Source: Pseudoflavonifractor sp. Marseille-P3106
Lineage (GTDB): Bacteria; Bacillota; Clostridia; Oscillospirales; Oscillospiraceae
Assembly (NCBI GenBank): GCA_900169975.1
Contig: LT827126.1
Span: forward strand, 310,001 to 374,000
DNA length: 64,000 nucleotides
Direction of reading: 5' to 3'
The notes under the pieces: model-generated
The model's input: the letters and a program-made list of their open reading frames with translations, nothing else
What the model was told of the DNA's origin: nothing
Databases searched by the model: none
Position numbers and translations under genes: made by a program
Shown here: positions 30,751-39,983 of the stretch, piece after piece
Numbering within the stretch: the first letter of the stretch is position 1
Layout: each line of letters starts with the position of its first letter

Positions 30751-33318
30751 TTGAAACTCATCATTGCAGAGAAACCGATGCTTGTCGCTGCAATCGCTGA
30801 AGCAATTCCTGGCCAGAAAACACTACTGGCTGGGTCTACATATATGACCAAAGGCGAATACACCCTGATTTCTGTGTTTGGCCACCTGCTCACTTTGAAG
30901 GAGCCAGAGGACTATGATGAGAAATATGCTGACCGAAAGGACATCAGTCTCCTGCCCATCTACTTTGATGACTGGCAGATGAAGGTGAAGCCGCCGGATG
31001 AGAAGCATAAGGATTCTCCACCCGAGCAGCGGCTCAATGAGATTGGACGGCTTTTGAAGCAGTGCGAATATGTCATCCATGCCGGAGACCCGGACGAAGA
31101 AGGCCAACTCCTCATTGATGAGGTCCTGCGATGGTTCCACTATACAGGAAAGACCTACCGGCTGGATACTCTCGACACGACGCCGGATGCCATGCGGTAT
31201 GCTATGGCTCACCTGCATGACAATAAGAGCTATGAGACCGCAGGCTGGTCCGCCTATGCCAGAAGTGTGGCGGACGCCATGGTCGGGTACAACCTGTCCA
31301 GATATTTCTCCATCCTGAACGCACCGGCGTTCCTGCCTGTTGGGAGGGTCCAAACAGCCACCATGGGTCTGGTTTGCCAGCGAGACCTCTTGATAGAAGG
31401 GCACCATAAAGTGACCTACTATGAGGTTGCCGCAGACCTGAATGTAGATGGAACGGCTCTGACAGCCATGTATGTGCCATCGAAGGACGACCCTAACCTG
31501 GATGACGGCCGGATATTGAATAAAGCCTATGCGGTGTCAAAGGCCGAGATGCTGAAAGATGAAACCCTGGAAGGCGTGAAGGTAACACGGAAGGCGGTGG
31601 ATGAACCGCCCCCGCTCCCATTCAACCTGTCCAAGCTGACATCATATTGCGGCTCCAAGTTCGGTTATTCCCCAATGGACGTTATGAATATCACCCAGTC
31701 TCTGCGTGATAACTATAAAGCCATCTCCTATAACCGGACAGACTGCCAGTACCTGACATCTAGGCAGTATGAGCAGTCCGGCGTCACGATGGATGCTGTC
31801 ATTCAGAACATCGGATTCAGACCGAAGCTGTTGGATATGTCCATCAAGTCCAGATGCTTCAATGACAAGTACACCACGGAATCCGACGGTGCTCACACGG
31901 CCATCATCCCGCAGGCAATCCATGTCGATATCAATGCGATGACGGAGCGGGAGCGGAATGTCTATCTCGCTATCTGTAAGTACTACATGGCGCAGTTCCT
32001 GCCTCCGGCCAAGAAGGAGAAGTCTCGCCTTGCCGCGCCCCTGAACGACGGCGGGTCTTTGGTCGCCACCGCGACAAAGACCGTTGAGCCAGGCTATCTG
32101 ACCATCTTCAAGAAAGACGCTGATGTGGAGCCAGATGATATCAGCCCTCTTTGCAATTTGAAGACAGGAGAATACAGTGCCGATGTGACAGATGCCCATG
32201 TGCTGGAAAAGGAGACCAAGCCGCCAGCACGGTATACCCAATCCACACTTGCCGCAGACATGACCTGTATAGCCAAGTACGTGGATGACCCGACCGCGAA
32301 AGCCCTGTTGCGGGAAAAGGACAAGGAAAAGCCAGACGAGAATGGCTCAATCGGTACACCGGCAACGCGGGCCAGCATCATCGTGGGGCTTATTAAGCAT
32401 GGGTATTTGACGGATGACGGCAAGCACGTCATCTCGACCAAGAAGGCCCGGGAGTTCTACCGCATCTTGCCGGATGAGGTAAAGAAAGCGGATATGACGG
32501 CCTACTGGTGGGCCCTGCAGGAAGATATCCGCACTGGCGCACGAGATTACCATGTACTGACGGACAGTGTGTTGGAGACCGTCACGCGCATCGTGCATAC
32601 CGATTACCCGAGGCTCTCTGAGGACCTCTTAAAGGAACTGGCCGCAGGAGATTCAGCAAACCGTCCCAGCCTGGGCAAGTGCCCTCGATGCGGCAGTCCC
32701 GTCATTGAAGGGAAGAAGGGGTACGGCTGTTCAGGCTGGAAGAATGGGTGTAAATTTGTGATTTGGAAGAAATCAAAGCACCCCATGCTTCAGAACTGTT
32801 CCATCAGTGCCAGCAATGTGAAGACATGGCTGTCTGCCCCCTGGAAAGAAGAAGTCGCCGATGGCCAGAATACCGGCAGGCTGGTATCCGGTAAGACCGT
32901 TCACTTCAAAAAGCTCCTGTCTCAGAAGAAAGAGAAGACCTTTGAGGGCGATATATTCCTGGTCGATGACCCTTCCAGCGAGTATGGACCCGGATTTAAG
33001 CTGGCTATCGGCGATGATAAGGCCGTATTGGGGAAGTGCCCACGATGCGGCGGAGATGTCACAGAGTTTTCTTTGGGCTTTTCTTGCAGTAACCATAAAT
33101 CCGGCTGCGGCTTTGTGATTTGGAAAAAGTCAAAGCTGAAAACGCTCAGCAAGATTACCTTCACAGCAAGCGATGTAAAAGCGTTCCTCGCGGGAAAGAC
33201 CGTGAAAAAGTCCAATCTCGTCAAGCGAGACGGGAGTACATATGCCGCCTCACTGCGGATGAAGGATGACCCAACCAGCCAGTACGGACCGGACTTCGAG
33301 CCAGTCTTCGGAAAGTGA
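30751..33318 (+). CDS. topB: DNA topoisomerase III (type IA) with two C-terminal zinc ribbons
   Basis: 855 residues, TTG start with GCGAGGTG upstream. The TOPRIM domain opens the protein (KLIIAEKP, then HAGDPDEEGQLL with the metal-binding Asp-x-Asp-x-Glu around 113-117). The strand-passage core includes LPVGRVQTATMGL, and the catalytic Tyr is in ISYNRTDCQYL (about residue 326). DGAHTAIIPQ and GTPATRASII are conserved type IA blocks. Two Cys4 ribbons (KCPRCGSPVIEGKKGYGCSG and KCPRCGGDVTEFSLGFSCS) follow near 643 and 757. Plasmid TopB proteins decatenate replicons and often accompany Gram-positive conjugation loci. The stop overlaps the frame of the next gene. Confidence 0.95.
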   Translation: MKLIIAEKPMLVAAIAEAIPGQKTLLAGSTYMTKGEYTLISVFGHLLTLKEPEDYDEKYADRKDISLLPIYFDDWQMKVKPPDEKHKDSPPEQRLNEIGRLLKQCEYVIHAGDPDEEGQLLIDEVLRWFHYTGKTYRLDTLDTTPDAMRYAMAHLHDNKSYETAGWSAYARSVADAMVGYNLSRYFSILNAPAFLPVGRVQTATMGLVCQRDLLIEGHHKVTYYEVAADLNVDGTALTAMYVPSKDDPNLDDGRILNKAYAVSKAEMLKDETLEGVKVTRKAVDEPPPLPFNLSKLTSYCGSKFGYSPMDVMNITQSLRDNYKAISYNRTDCQYLTSRQYEQSGVTMDAVIQNIGFRPKLLDMSIKSRCFNDKYTTESDGAHTAIIPQAIHVDINAMTERERNVYLAICKYYMAQFLPPAKKEKSRLAAPLNDGGSLVATATKTVEPGYLTIFKKDADVEPDDISPLCNLKTGEYSADVTDAHVLEKETKPPARYTQSTLAADMTCIAKYVDDPTAKALLREKDKEKPDENGSIGTPATRASIIVGLIKHGYLTDDGKHVISTKKAREFYRILPDEVKKADMTAYWWALQEDIRTGARDYHVLTDSVLETVTRIVHTDYPRLSEDLLKELAAGDSANRPSLGKCPRCGSPVIEGKKGYGCSGWKNGCKFVIWKKSKHPMLQNCSISASNVKTWLSAPWKEEVADGQNTGRLVSGKTVHFKKLLSQKKEKTFEGDIFLVDDPSSEYGPGFKLAIGDDKAVLGKCPRCGGDVTEFSLGFSCSNHKSGCGFVIWKKSKLKTLSKITFTASDVKAFLAGKTVKKSNLVKRDGSTYAASLRMKDDPTSQYGPDFEPVFGK

Positions 33319-33326
33319 GGCTGGTC

Positions 33327-33881
33327 ATGACCTATCGAACACACATCCTTGGCGGCGTTGCAATCGGGGCGGTTGTCACAACTGCCGCAGGGCAGGGGTA
33401 CTTTGGCCTGACCCCGCTCTCTACACCGGCTATCTTTGGCACATTCATAGCCGCTATGTTTGGAAGCGTTTTCCCAGACATTGACCAACCTAAGAGCAAA
33501 ATGGGACAGCAAATTCCCATTTTATCAAAGCTGATGCGGGGCACGTTCGGGCATCGTGGTTTCTGCCACAGCCTGCTGTTCCTGCTGATTCTGCACTTCC
33601 TAGTCGTTCGCTTCCTTCCATCTATGGCCTTTTACAGCCTTGTTTTCTGCTTGGGAGCCGCGACGCATCTATTCTTTGATATGTTCAATAGTCCTGGAGT
33701 CCCTCTTTTCTGGCCAGTGAAAATTCGGGTACGGATAGCAAAAATCAGAACCGAGTCGCAATTCAACTCTAAAGCGGCCAATCTCCCTGAAAAAATGTTC
33801 CGTGGAGTTGTCTGCGTACTTGATGTTTTACTTGCTGTCAACATGGCTGTGGTGCTGAACGGCGGTTTCCCGGCCATATGA
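33327..33881 (+). CDS. YdjM-like membrane-bound metal-dependent hydrolase
   Basis: I chose ATG 33327 (184 residues), 6 nt after AGTGAGG; an in-frame GTG at 33315 overlaps topB. The opening THILGGVAIGA, then FGSVFPDIDQPKSKMGQ, FGHRGFCHSLLF and FCLGAATHLFFDMFN give the His/Asp motifs and four or so membrane helices of the YdjM/DUF457 family. The E. coli homologue is induced with the SOS response. Its role on plasmids is unknown. Confidence 0.85.
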   Translation: MTYRTHILGGVAIGAVVTTAAGQGYFGLTPLSTPAIFGTFIAAMFGSVFPDIDQPKSKMGQQIPILSKLMRGTFGHRGFCHSLLFLLILHFLVVRFLPSMAFYSLVFCLGAATHLFFDMFNSPGVPLFWPVKIRVRIAKIRTESQFNSKAANLPEKMFRGVVCVLDVLLAVNMAVVLNGGFPAI

Positions 33882-33951
33882 AAAGACACAAATAACCCCA
33901 CCGTGAAAGGAGGTAGGGGCATAGATTTTCTCAATACGATGCCCGAAGCCT

Positions 33952-34533
33952 ATGACATATGAAGATAAACTGACTGTTTGCAGAATGCGACTGAACGGCT
34001 CCAATATTTCATCTATCGCCGAAGAGCTCGGATGCTCATATCAGACCATCTGCAACTTTTTGAAAAAGCTCCCGAGGGTGGACCGGCAGATTCGGTCCCA
34101 TCCGAACCGGAGCAATAAGAAACTGATGGCTGTCTGCGCGGATTATCTGGCGGGTGCGTCCATCGGAAGCCTGGCGAAGACCTACCGCATGTCAGAACCG
34201 GAAGTCCTGGAGATTTTCTCCTATATTGCGGAAAAGAAGCCTATCGCCATTCGCAACTCCCAATACCCGGCGCTGACTGACTGGATGAATCTGAATGGCT
34301 ACACAGTACAGTCCTTTGCGGTCTTACTGGATATACCAGCCAGTAAGTTGAGCCGCATTATCAACGGCCGGACCCACCTTCGGTATGAAACTGCTATGCA
34401 AATCAAGGATATTACCGGATTGCCGCTGCGGAAGATATATCATCATGTGCTGAATCCCAAGCAGGAAGGGAAGGAGGCTCCGCAGGTGTCGCTGGAGCCT
34501 CCCAAAAAGCAGCAGAAGGAGGCTGTCGTATGA
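33952..34533 (+). CDS. Double helix-turn-helix protein
   Basis: 193 residues. The N-terminal HTH is ISSIAEELGCSYQTICNFLKKL (about 19-40), of resolvase/homeodomain-like type. A second helical motif follows (IGSLAKTYRMSEPEVLEIF). A third, XRE-like one near 118-150 (YTVQSFAVLLDIPASKLSRIINGR) is the clearest. The ATG lacks a close ribosome site. A 7-codon frame, MPEAYDI, starts at 33939 and overlaps it, so translation may depend on reinitiation. The protein probably binds DNA and may regulate the following membrane protein, whose start overlaps its stop (ATGA). Confidence 0.7.
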   Translation: MTYEDKLTVCRMRLNGSNISSIAEELGCSYQTICNFLKKLPRVDRQIRSHPNRSNKKLMAVCADYLAGASIGSLAKTYRMSEPEVLEIFSYIAEKKPIAIRNSQYPALTDWMNLNGYTVQSFAVLLDIPASKLSRIINGRTHLRYETAMQIKDITGLPLRKIYHHVLNPKQEGKEAPQVSLEPPKKQQKEAVV

Positions 34534-35663
34534 ACGGAGAGCGGGCAAAGCTCATCATAAAACTGATATTGGGCATTGCGGCTATTGCCGTGTGCTGTCT
34601 ATTCATCATCTTCGTGATGCGGGCGTGTTCTGCTGGTGATGATGACCCAGATGCGAGCAACACGCCATCCATCAGCGATGATGGAGAAAATAGCAGCCCA
34701 TCTGGCAACGGGAGTGGTACGGAAGTTCCCGATGATACTCTTTCTGACTACGCAGATTACGAGGACAACTCTGACTACGAGTCTCTCGGGAACTATATGA
34801 ACGACCGCATCCTCACCTATGACTACGGCTCCGGCACGATATCCATTGGTGTTGACCTTGGCGTTCAGGACTACCTCTATCTCAATCCGGTTTGTTCTGA
34901 GGCTTCGGCCGAGGCAGGAAAGCAAGTCGGCTTTTTCATTACAGCCAGCAGCCCCAGGCTGGATATCAGCTATGCCGAGGGTGCTGCGGCGACAGAGGAG
35001 CTGAACGCCCAGGAGGCTAATCTGGTCATGCTCGGTCAGACCTATGACACGGCGGCCCCTGCCGGGTATAAGTCCGCTGAGAATTTTGGTGTCCGGTGGG
35101 AACGGGACACAATGGAAATCAATGAAGATGATGGCGGCACAACACTTTATATTCGGGCAGTCAATCTCAGCAGCGGTGAGCTGATTGCCATGTGCAAAGC
35201 CACCATCGTTTATGACGCGGCCACAGACACCCATCACCTGGACACCCTGACATCTTCGGATGTAGTCGATACTGGCGAAATGACCCAGGAAGAAAAATCT
35301 GTGCTGGTTCAGGACGCCATTACCTTCATGCAGGGGACGGGGAATTTCACCCCGCCCAGTGAGGCTGGCTGGACGAACGCTGCGGCTACGGCCAAGGTGG
35401 AACACGTGCCGGAGCCATATTTCACGCAGTTCTCAGATACAGAAGGTCAGCCGGTTCGGTCTTTCGATTTTCCGTATAACCGCTGTGAAATCTGGGCGGT
35501 AAACCTGCAGTTCCCAAGCGGATTTATCACTGTGTACTTTGCGCCGTACCTTCAGACACTTGGCATGGAATCCATGACGGCTCCTGGAGAGACTGACATT
35601 GACCTGCGACCCATCGGATATGATTGCCTGAATCCATTCACAGAGGATACTATCCTCTGGTAA
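34530..35663 (+). CDS. Membrane-anchored extracytoplasmic protein
   Basis: 377 residues: short cytoplasmic start, one transmembrane helix (LIIKLILGIAAIAVCCLFIIFVM, about 8-30), a Ser/Asp/Gly-rich linker, then an exported domain of about 290 residues rich in beta strands. Cys33 follows the helix, but the context (RACSAG) is not a clear lipobox. No enzyme motif is seen. It is translationally coupled to the HTH protein and followed by a small cytoplasmic protein; the three form one operon with unknown purpose, perhaps tied to conjugation or envelope contact. Confidence 0.65.
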   Translation: MNGERAKLIIKLILGIAAIAVCCLFIIFVMRACSAGDDDPDASNTPSISDDGENSSPSGNGSGTEVPDDTLSDYADYEDNSDYESLGNYMNDRILTYDYGSGTISIGVDLGVQDYLYLNPVCSEASAEAGKQVGFFITASSPRLDISYAEGAAATEELNAQEANLVMLGQTYDTAAPAGYKSAENFGVRWERDTMEINEDDGGTTLYIRAVNLSSGELIAMCKATIVYDAATDTHHLDTLTSSDVVDTGEMTQEEKSVLVQDAITFMQGTGNFTPPSEAGWTNAAATAKVEHVPEPYFTQFSDTEGQPVRSFDFPYNRCEIWAVNLQFPSGFITVYFAPYLQTLGMESMTAPGETDIDLRPIGYDCLNPFTEDTILW

Positions 35664-35683
35664 ACAATTTGGGAGGACAGATT

Positions 35684-36127
35684 ATGCCTACGATTATTGA
35701 AAACACGCAACAGGTCAACGCCCTCAATGAGATTGAGGCGGCGCTGGCAATCATCAAGTCCATTAACACCATTATTTCTGCCGGTGATGGTGCGTTGGCC
35801 ATCGTATACAAGCCGGAGAAGGGCCGTAAGGTTCAGGTGGACGTGCCGGATGCTTCCCGCGCCAAAGCAATCGGGATTCTGAGCGCCATAAAGGACCGGC
35901 TGGTCAAAGAGGTGAAGGTCAAGGCAACGAAATTCCATATCGGCCTTGATGAAGCGGACCTAGCCTGCATGAGTGATGTTCCTCAAAGCACTCCTTCAGA
36001 AGCTAACGAGCCTGTGGACGGCCAGGGAGGCGCAGAGACTATACAGGAAGATAACGAACATTCTGGTGGAGAGAATGCTTCTGGGGGACTTGAAGGCGAA
36101 CTTGGTGAAGACGAATCCCTGATTTAA
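35684..36127 (+). CDS. Hypothetical protein with acidic low-complexity tail
   Basis: ATG 35684 follows GGGAGGA (147 residues); the upstream in-frame extension overlaps the previous gene and is rejected. Residues 1-100 look like a compact alpha/beta domain (VNALNEIEAALAIIKSINTIIS, LAIVYKPEKGRKVQVDVPD, AKAIGILSAIKDRLVKEVK). The rest is acidic and Gly/Ser-rich. No family recognised. Ends before a bidirectional terminator. Confidence 0.6.
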   Translation: MPTIIENTQQVNALNEIEAALAIIKSINTIISAGDGALAIVYKPEKGRKVQVDVPDASRAKAIGILSAIKDRLVKEVKVKATKFHIGLDEADLACMSDVPQSTPSEANEPVDGQGGAETIQEDNEHSGGENASGGLEGELGEDESLI

Positions 36128-36154
36128 TCAGCATATCAACTGAAGACGTAGATG

Positions 36155-36200
36155 TAAAAAAGGCAGACAATGCAGAACATAGCATTGTCTGTCTTTCTTT
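36155..36200. terminator. Bidirectional terminator
   Basis: Arms 36164-36173 and 36182-36191 (CAGACAATGC and complement) have A-rich DNA on the left and T-rich DNA on the right, serving both converging genes. Confidence 0.8.
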
Positions 36201-36223
36201 GAACCATTTGCGTGTGGGCGATG

Positions 36224-36628
36224 TTATATAATGTTGATAAAAAAGGGGTTTTGCTTGAATTTCTTTTTTCCTTGGCGTGTCACAATGACACTTTGACATA
36301 TATCAAAAATAGTGTCTTTCAACACAAGGCTTTTGAAAATGTTAGTACCCTGTTCAAGATTTTTTGAGTTACATGCGTAAAATGTTTTGAAATTGTTTTG
36401 AATAATTTGGGGCGTGTCAAGGTTCTCTCCAATAGGAAGAGAGTGCAATTTTTCAATAAATTGCGTAGGGGATAGCAAGGCATACTGTTGGTTTGGAACC
36501 AGTATAAAGTCAAATTTCTGCTTTTTTAGTTTTCGTAAAAGGACTTCCTCTGAATAGGTTGCTGTATATGAAAAGCAGAGGGAAATAAGTGATATGAAAA
36601 TAGAAAGCAGCGGGAGAATGTATTCCAC
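36224..36628 (-). CDS. AT-rich membrane-anchored hypothetical protein
   Basis: The ATG-initiated frame from 36670 runs through a terminator, so I place the start at GTG 36628, 6 nt after GGAGGA (134 residues). One N-terminal membrane helix (YILPLLSIFISLISLCFSYT), then a basic soluble part with no motif I recognise. Its DNA is clearly more AT-rich than the flanking genes, and it sits behind the terminator of the upstream gene with no obvious promoter. It looks like a recent insertion or a poorly expressed gene. Confidence 0.5.
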   Translation of the reverse strand: MEYILPLLSIFISLISLCFSYTATYSEEVLLRKLKKQKFDFILVPNQQYALLSPTQFIEKLHSLPIGENLDTPQIIQNNFKTFYACNSKNLEQGTNIFKSLVLKDTIFDICQSVIVTRQGKKKFKQNPFFINII

Positions 36629-36642
36629 GGAAATTCCTCCAG

Positions 36643-36682
36643 AAAAAGTCTGTGCCGCAAAAAGCGGCACAGACCTTTTTTA
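36643..36682. terminator. Strong terminator
   Basis: Perfect 11-bp arms 36648-36658 and 36664-36674, A run on the left and T run on the right. It ends the 38772-36680 minus-strand operon. Confidence 0.88.
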
Positions 36683-37300
36683 TAGTTGGTAGTACGCCAG
36701 GAGTTGGCTCGGGTTCCTCTGGTGGTAATAGACCAGATAAGGGCAGCCCGGGAAGAACTCTCCCTTCTTGTCCCGCACCAGGAATCGGTAGTAGGTGGGA
36801 ACCTCGTCGGATGTACAGAAGGAAACATAGTAGTCAGAGGATATCCTGGAAGTTTTCTGTACATTGTAGCAAAGCAGAGACAACTCTACGATTTTCCCGT
36901 CACGAAAATCTAACCGGGATGAAATCCCCATATAGATGAAGAAAGCGGAAAACGCGAGAAGAATCAAGAACTGCGGGGACATGAGGGATATGGACATAAC
37001 CACTCCAAGCAGCGCAGAGACAATAGCGGCAAGATACAGCTTGATTTCCCGGTCTGCCAAGGCTGTGGGAAGTTCGATTGCAAGGAGTTTGCGCTCGTCT
37101 TCCTTCTCTTGCTCATGAACGGCAGACTTCACTTCATCGGAAATGGGGTCATCAGGCCCATCGTCTGCGACCTGATATGACTTCTTAGACGGGGAAGGCT
37201 CATGTGGGGGAGCTTCTGCAGCCTGTTTCTCGGCAGCCGCAGAAGTATCTTCCTGGTCAAAACCCGGAAAGTGGATGATTTTCGGCTCTTTATCGACCAT
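36680..37300 (-). CDS. Integral membrane protein with cytoplasmic N-terminal domain
   Basis: 206 residues. Residues 1-85 are hydrophilic and acidic. Two adjacent membrane helices follow (LYLAAIVSALLGVVMSISL and FLILLAFSAFFIYMGI, about 88-123). The C-terminal 80 residues are Tyr-rich and beta-like (ISSDYYVSFCTSDEVPTYYRFLV). No family recognised. It begins 5 bp after the SAF-domain gene, so the two share a transcript and may form a membrane complex. Confidence 0.6.
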   Translation of the reverse strand: MVDKEPKIIHFPGFDQEDTSAAAEKQAAEAPPHEPSPSKKSYQVADDGPDDPISDEVKSAVHEQEKEDERKLLAIELPTALADREIKLYLAAIVSALLGVVMSISLMSPQFLILLAFSAFFIYMGISSRLDFRDGKIVELSLLCYNVQKTSRISSDYYVSFCTSDEVPTYYRFLVRDKKGEFFPGCPYLVYYHQRNPSQLLAYYQL

Positions 37301-37305
37301 GGTAA

Positions 37306-38772
37306 TTACTCCTCCTGCTGTTCCTGCTGAGCCTGGGCCTGCTGTTGGGCCTCCGCCTGGGCCTGCTGGACGGCCTCCTCATTGAGGGCAATGGCCTGAT
37401 TGATAGTCTCATCCAGCGCCCGGGCTTGAGAAGCAAACTCACGTTTGGCATCGGTGGTGACATCGATATCATTCGCATCATGAAGCGCATAGGAAATCGT
37501 GATGTTATTGGAATTGAAATCACCGATTTCCGTTGCAAGGGTTGAGTCGATTTTAACCCGGATATAGGCGGGTGTCAACTTCCGTTCCAGGTCGGCATCC
37601 TCCAGAAGTGCGTCTCGGATATAGTCCAAGCGTTCACCGGCCGGGATAGCCAGATAGGACGAATACTGTGGATAGATGCTTTCCTGGTCTGCGTTCCAGA
37701 TGTCACAGATGATGATAGAGGTGAAAGGATATTTCTTTTCACTGGTGACGGTCGTAATCGTTCCATCCTCCTGCTGGGAGGTCTGGCTGGTGGTCTTCTT
37801 GGTCACAGTAATATCGGCCTTGGCCCCAAAATTGAGCAGGGAAGAGGCGGCTGTCGTCTCATCAAGGGGAAGCGTCACATAAGTCATCCCAGCCTGTTCA
37901 TTGACCCAAGGATTTGAAGCAGGAGTGTATGTTGCACTCTCATCACCGGAGGCGATGTACCCGCCTTTCGGGATATACTTGTTGACGACCATGCCAATGA
38001 GGTTATTGACCGTATCCCACTGGTACAGGATACGTCCATTGGCCCGCAGCAGCTCATAATCTGCGGCGCTGATTTCTGCGGCCTGCACATTGTCCTCGGT
38101 AATCGTATCCCCGGGAATCATGATGTCCTTTACCTGAATGACCTGGATATTGCTGAGTGTCGGGTCAGGCTCACTCGTCTGCGGGTTTTCTCCCCCGGTG
38201 CCTTGTTGGCTTCCAGACGGTGGTGTGACCTCCGTACTGCTTGCAGGCGGTACATCCGGCGGCGCAAAGACGCGATTCACAGCGGGTGTAATGATGAAGA
38301 CCATCAACAGAAGGAGAATGACTCCGATAATCACCACATGCATCCATGTCAGCGGCAATCTCTTTGATATGGGGGTGTGGAGCTTCTCCATAATGGGGCT
38401 TTCCGCACCGTCTCCTTTTTTCTTGAGAAAAGAAAACAGTCCCTTCGCCTTATCAGCGAGGGAAGTTGGTGTATCGCCGCCGTCGCTGCTGTCATCTACT
38501 GACTCATCCTCGCTGGGCCCCTCGTCTTCGGGTTCTTCCCCGTCAGGAGGCGGGGGCGGAGGGGGAGGCGTGTTGATGATTGCAAGGCGTCCATTCCATT
38601 CGCCATTGGCGTCTAAGTAATAGAAGCGTCTGGTTTTTTCGTCATATAGGCCGGTCTGCTGCAGATTTCCAATTAGAAATGTACGTTTTGGCAGGCTTTT
38701 GATTTTCTCAACATCTTCTTGCGTGAGCTTTATCGTTGTGGCATTTTCTTGCCCAGTATCGGGAGCAGCCAT
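37306..38772 (-). CDS. Membrane protein with extracytoplasmic SAF-like domain
   Basis: The start is the Met in MAAPDTGQ, 8 nt after AAAGGAG (488 residues). Cytoplasmic part: an N-terminal segment with LIGNLQQTGLYDEKTRRFYYLDANGEW, a run of nine prolines and an acidic linker. One membrane helix lies near 142-165 (MHVVIIGVILLLLMVFIITP). Outside, IQVKDIMIPGDTITEDNVQAAEI and later NKYIPKGGYIA match the SAF fold found in CpaB and FlgA pilus/flagellar assembly proteins. The C-terminus is Gln/Ala-rich coiled coil. A role in a surface or pilus structure is inferred; no Tad pilus genes are nearby. Confidence 0.7.
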   Translation of the reverse strand: MAAPDTGQENATTIKLTQEDVEKIKSLPKRTFLIGNLQQTGLYDEKTRRFYYLDANGEWNGRLAIINTPPPPPPPPDGEEPEDEGPSEDESVDDSSDGGDTPTSLADKAKGLFSFLKKKGDGAESPIMEKLHTPISKRLPLTWMHVVIIGVILLLLMVFIITPAVNRVFAPPDVPPASSTEVTPPSGSQQGTGGENPQTSEPDPTLSNIQVIQVKDIMIPGDTITEDNVQAAEISAADYELLRANGRILYQWDTVNNLIGMVVNKYIPKGGYIASGDESATYTPASNPWVNEQAGMTYVTLPLDETTAASSLLNFGAKADITVTKKTTSQTSQQEDGTITTVTSEKKYPFTSIIICDIWNADQESIYPQYSSYLAIPAGERLDYIRDALLEDADLERKLTPAYIRVKIDSTLATEIGDFNSNNITISYALHDANDIDVTTDAKREFASQARALDETINQAIALNEEAVQQAQAEAQQQAQAQQEQQEE

Positions 38773-38802
38773 CTGTATCACTCCTTTCTGCCTTTATACA
38801 AT

Positions 38803-38831
38803 AATATACCATGTAATATTAAAATGGTCAA
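38803..38831 (-). promoter_or_regulatory. Promoter of the SAF-domain operon
   Basis: TTGACC and TATATT on the minus strand, 17-bp spacer, ATGG extension, 31 bp upstream of the start. Confidence 0.75.
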
Positions 38832-38901
38832 TTTCTAAGGGCTGGACTTTGCTTTAGAGAAGAAATTTCACAATAATTTCAATTTCAATAAGTCTTGATT
38901 A

Positions 38902-38930
38902 TTGACTGATTTATTATTATGTGGTATAAT
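38902..38930 (+). promoter_or_regulatory. Promoter of the HTH gene pair
   Basis: TTGACT (38902-38907), TATAAT (38925-38930), 17-bp spacer, GTGG extension. The leader of about 115 nt is AT-rich without a terminator hairpin. It is divergent from the SAF operon promoter. Confidence 0.8.
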
Positions 38931-39053
38931 CCATTCATATCAATATCATGAAATTCGATAATTTGTACCACTCCACATCATTCAATATTGCACCATCTGA
39001 CAAAAATTTATGTTCATAATTAGGTAAAATATCAGAAGGGGGCGGAATCAGAC

Positions 39054-39980
39054 GTGGCTAGAAAAGCAATTTCAACTGAGGACAAGACTGAGATGCCAAG
39101 GAGAAAAACGAAGGCAAAAGCAACGAAGCGAAAAGCGGCAAGCTCTTATAGGGAAAAGGCTCCAGTCCGGCGGGACCTTGAAACTGAAAAATTTCCTGCT
39201 GACTATGAAGATGCCCTTTATACCTATGTAAACGCCTATCTGGATTCCATAAAAGACGATACGGCACGGTATACGAAGAAAGCAGCCGCATTCGCTGATT
39301 ACCAAGAGAGACGCAGCACAGTTCCGGTCGGCGGCGGACATGCGAAGACAAGAACTTTGAAAGTGGACTTTAGCGATGACGGTCTAGTCCCTCTCATGGA
39401 AATTGCTGACCTCAATTACTGCGATTTGTTCGATATTGTATTTGCCTCGTTGATAAAAGAGAAAAGAGAGTCTGCCGGGTACAGTGTGGTCCAGTCCCGC
39501 CAAATGACACCGGACAAGGAAGAACTCCAGCACATTTGCGATTTTCTCGCCGACGAGGAATTCAAGCGGCTTCAAAAACTGGCCTTTGAAATGTCGCCTG
39601 CCTTCTGGAATACGCCTCAAGCTCTGAAATGGACTCCAACAGAGAGGACCTGGACAATCGCAGAACGAAAACTGCCTGCCCGCGCTAGGGGGCCGATGCT
39701 TCCAATCGAATTGAAGACTCCCGGCCTTGAAAAGGCGCTACGTGACAACCATCATGGAACAAGAATTCCTATTGAGGATATCCCAGCGATTGCGGAATAC
39801 TTTCATGTATCCATCCATTGGCTTGTTATGGGTTCTGATAAAATAGCGGCCACAGCCAAAAAGCCAAGAACAGAAAGTGTATTAACGGCTTACTGCTTTA
39901 TGTCAGAGGCAGCGAAAAAAGACTTTTTGGCAACGGCAAGGTTTATCGCCGAAAAATCCAGTGCAGGGAAGGAGGCGTGA
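39054..39980 (+). CDS. Basic protein with XRE-like C-terminal helix-turn-helix
   Basis: 308 residues, GTG start after AGAAGGGGG. The N-terminal 45 residues are strongly basic (RRKTKAKATKRKAASS). The centre is helical and unrecognised. Near 235-262, HHGTRIPIEDIPAIAEYFHVSIHWLVMGS has the shape of the recognition end of phage repressor-type HTH domains (compare IPKLAEYFGVSLDWLL). It is the first gene of a two-gene unit and probably binds DNA; possible targets are the divergent promoters next to it. Confidence 0.6.
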   Translation: MARKAISTEDKTEMPRRKTKAKATKRKAASSYREKAPVRRDLETEKFPADYEDALYTYVNAYLDSIKDDTARYTKKAAAFADYQERRSTVPVGGGHAKTRTLKVDFSDDGLVPLMEIADLNYCDLFDIVFASLIKEKRESAGYSVVQSRQMTPDKEELQHICDFLADEEFKRLQKLAFEMSPAFWNTPQALKWTPTERTWTIAERKLPARARGPMLPIELKTPGLEKALRDNHHGTRIPIEDIPAIAEYFHVSIHWLVMGSDKIAATAKKPRTESVLTAYCFMSEAAKKDFLATARFIAEKSSAGKEA

Positions 39981-39983
39981 GGA

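Noticed and set aside
34599-35405. A 268-residue minus-strand frame
   Set aside because: Antisense to the membrane-anchored protein at 34530-35663, which has good start signals and a clear membrane helix.
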